Shown piece by piece: positions 30,465 to 31,775 of a stretch of 31,775 nucleotides of DNA. The stretch is from Fen-1077 sp050014355 (GTDB taxonomy: Bacteria > Chloroflexota > Dehalococcoidia > Dehalococcoidales > RBG-16-60-22): contig JBEKDL010000013.1 in NCBI GenBank assembly GCA_050014355.1, positions 1-31,775 on the forward strand, written 5' to 3'. The notes below the pieces were generated by a model. The model worked only from the letters and a program-made list of their open reading frames with translations, was not told the origin of the DNA and ran no database searches. The translations under genes and the position numbers were made by a program. Position 1 is the first letter of the stretch. Each line of letters begins with the position of its first letter.

Positions 30465-30493
30465 TTGCTTTCAGATCATTCTTAATCTATAAT
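30465..30493 (+). promoter_or_regulatory. Promoter of the presenilin-like protease gene
   Basis: TTGCTT (30465-30470), 17 nt, TATAAT (30488-30493). Transcription near 30500 gives a leader of about 23 nt before ATG 30523, so this gene is independent of the MarR-MMPL operon. Confidence 0.6.
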
Positions 30494-30522
30494 CTGGAGT
30501 AAATCTCGGACTATCTATAAAC

Positions 30523-31392
30523 ATGAAATCTAAAATATCTCCTGTATTCTGGAGCATCCTGGTCATGGCGGCTGCCCTGGCGCTGACACTTTACGTGGCC
30601 GTCCGGGAAAAGTCTTATTTTGTGAGTATCAATTTGCCATCACAGAATATCCAGCTGGCGCCGGTAACACTATATTTTCTCGGAGTAGTCCTCTTAGTAG
30701 CGCTCGTACTTTTCTTTGTCCCTTTAAGAGGGTTAAGGTACGTTTTCAAGATTCTTTTCGCGTTGATGTTCGCCTGGGGAATCGGCTGGATTATTTTGAT
30801 GGGTTTTCCAACACTTACACTTTTGGCTTATTCCCTGGGGATAATCGCGGGCGTCGTATGGATATTCTGGGCCAGAGTCTGGCTTCACGACTTTCTTTTA
30901 CTTATCGCTCTTGCTGCGGCCGGTTCACTATTCGGGTATGAGTTCTCACCCTGGACTTTCATGATTTTCATGCTCATTATCGCGGTCTACGACGTCCTGG
31001 CGGTGCGCTTCGGCTTCATGGTCTGGATGGCCGATAGAATGTCCCGTTCCACCACGCTGCCTGCTTTCATACTTCCCAAGCTGATGAAGGACTGGCGACT
31101 CAAGCTGGAGACCGTGCAGTTCGGTGAGCTTAAGGAGAAACCTTCCGAGGAACGGGAGTATGGGGTTCTGGGGGGTGGGGACATCGGTTTTCCACTGATG
31201 CTGTCGGTGTCCGTTTTTTTCCAATCCCACCTGGCCAGCGCGGTGGTCGTGGGCGCTTTCGCGCTGGTGGGGCTTATCGGCGCATTCCTGATTCAGATGT
31301 TCTGGCTCAAGGGCAAGCCCATGCCGGCGCTGCCGCCCATCGCTTTCATGTCCCTGGTGGGGCTATTGATTGCGAGGCAGTGGTTCAGTTAA
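30523..31392 (+). CDS. Presenilin/signal-peptide-peptidase-like intramembrane aspartyl protease (A22 family)
   Basis: The 289-residue membrane protein has about nine hydrophobic helices and the three A22 signatures in order and spacing: YD within a helix (IIAVYDVLAVRFG, Asp157), GxGD-type GVLGGGDIGFPLML (Asp220), and MPALPPIAF (PAL at 268-270). The loop between the two Asp-bearing helices is hydrophilic (RLKLETVQFGELKEKPSEEREYG), as in other family members. Two membrane Asp residues should cleave transmembrane helices inside the bilayer. The closest known relatives are the archaeal presenilin-like proteases; bacterial copies are less common. Its substrate is unknown, and no signal peptide-processing gene is adjacent. 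The Shine-Dalgarno is weak. Confidence 0.85.
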   Translation: MKSKISPVFWSILVMAAALALTLYVAVREKSYFVSINLPSQNIQLAPVTLYFLGVVLLVALVLFFVPLRGLRYVFKILFALMFAWGIGWIILMGFPTLTLLAYSLGIIAGVVWIFWARVWLHDFLLLIALAAAGSLFGYEFSPWTFMIFMLIIAVYDVLAVRFGFMVWMADRMSRSTTLPAFILPKLMKDWRLKLETVQFGELKEKPSEEREYGVLGGGDIGFPLMLSVSVFFQSHLASAVVVGAFALVGLIGAFLIQMFWLKGKPMPALPPIAFMSLVGLLIARQWFS

Positions 31393-31408
31393 AGGCCTGT
31401 CCCGTTGC

Positions 31409-31437
31409 TTGACACACTGTATCCATTAATCTATTCT
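31409..31437 (+). promoter_or_regulatory. Promoter of the B12-related gene
   Basis: TTGACA (31409-31414), 17 nt, TATTCT (31432-31437). A GGAG at 31444-31447 then precedes the TTG start at 31458. Confidence 0.65.
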
Positions 31438-31457
31438 CATTATGGAGTGCCATTCCG

Positions 31458-31775
31458 TTGAAGAAATCAGAGAATAACCAGGTATATCGCGTAGATATCC
31501 CCGTTAAAATCGACGTCCTGTCAATCATCAAACAGCTACGGCTTAGAGAAGGCAATAAGCGCATGGAACAAATGACTGTGGAGATGGCGGAGAAAGCGCT
31601 GGCCGTGGCCCGCCCGAAGGCCGTCTACCGCATCTCCCGCGCTAAGGTTATCAACCGGAGCACAGTAGATATCGACGGCGTACGCTTTAACAGCCGCGCT
31701 TTAAGCAAGTGCCTGGAAGACCAGCCCACCGTTTACCCGCTCATCGCCACCGCCGGGCAGGAGCTGGATGAGCTG
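31458..31775 (+). CDS. Vitamin B12-dependent methionine synthase activation-domain-like protein (3' end outside window)
   Basis: The first 106 codons are visible and the frame is open to the last base. The sequence IDVLSIIKQLRLREGNKRM, MAEKALAVARPKAVYRIS, VDIDGVRFNSRALSKCLED and YPLIATAGQELDEL matches the N-terminal part of MetH activation-domain proteins. In MetH this domain binds S-adenosylmethionine for reductive reactivation of the cobalamin. Stand-alone copies occur in anaerobes beside corrinoid methyltransferase systems. TTG 31458 was chosen because of the GGAG 10 nt upstream and the promoter just before; no ATG in this frame fits. The partner genes lie outside the window. Confidence 0.75.
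   Translation, partial: MKKSENNQVYRVDIPVKIDVLSIIKQLRLREGNKRMEQMTVEMAEKALAVARPKAVYRISRAKVINRSTVDIDGVRFNSRALSKCLEDQPTVYPLIATAGQELDEL

Noticed and set aside
1..31775. CRISPR arrays, rRNA genes, insertion sequences, replication origin
   Set aside because: No regularly spaced direct repeats, transposase motifs, rRNA-like sequence or DnaA-box clusters were seen.

Overview
The window is a bacterial chromosome segment of mixed accessory and housekeeping content. Gene content (paired CaiB/BaiF CoA-transferases, a geranylgeranyl-reductase-like flavoprotein, a GreA-type factor, a presenilin-like protease, many TTG/GTG starts, consensus sigma70-type promoters, no outer-membrane proteins) suggests an uncultured Chloroflexota lineage, perhaps Dehalococcoidia. 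That assignment is inference from gene content only. Both ends cut through genes: a medium-chain dehydrogenase on the left and a methionine-synthase-activation-like gene on the right.

Layout. 1-4000: dehydrogenase tail, a B12-binding/radical SAM/DUF4070 enzyme, a small unknown gene, a double zinc-ribbon protein whose leader RNA can fold over its own start codon, and an unknown protein made of two copies of one domain. 4000-7800: two convergent magnesium transport genes, a CorA channel and an MgtA-type P-type ATPase, each with an unusual residue in a signature motif. 8000-12060 (minus strand): a peptide-modification (RiPP) operon in the order HprK-like kinase, PqqD-like recognition protein, radical SAM/SPASM enzyme, a 57-residue precursor peptide, a Ser/His signal-peptidase-like protease and a multi-TM membrane protein. 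The precursor overlaps the end of the radical SAM gene by 22 nt, carries a Y-x-x-P-x-I leader motif, a run of eight glycines and a C-terminal GVCCDG tail. It is the most interesting object in the window.

12288-12888: a chimeric gene remnant (uroporphyrinogen-decarboxylase-like piece joined to a C_GCAxxG_C_C-like piece) and tRNA-Pro(GGG). 12889-15200: an AT-rich island with an ASCH-domain protein, an unknown protein, a possibly frameshifted two-TM gene and a GNAT acetyltransferase. 15234-19127: two family III CoA-transferases and a geranylgeranyl-reductase-like flavoprotein, with two multi-stem palindromic elements bracketing the second transferase. The first transferase lacks the family's catalytic Asp, which suggests a two-subunit enzyme. 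19180-20093: GreA fused to a recombinase-like N-terminal domain, then tRNA-Ala(CGC).

20464-23114: the flippase-like and synthase-like halves of an MprF/lysyl-phosphatidylglycerol system as separate convergent genes. 23156-27062: a tandem universal stress protein, then a two-gene operon of an anchored peptidase-MA-type zinc protease and an orphan peptide-binding protein. 27275-30457: a consensus promoter overlapping a repeated AT-rich operator, driving a MarR regulator and an MMPL/RND exporter. 30465-31775: a presenilin/SPP-like intramembrane aspartyl protease and the start of the B12-related gene, each with its own recognisable promoter. No CRISPR array, rRNA, insertion sequence or replication origin was seen.
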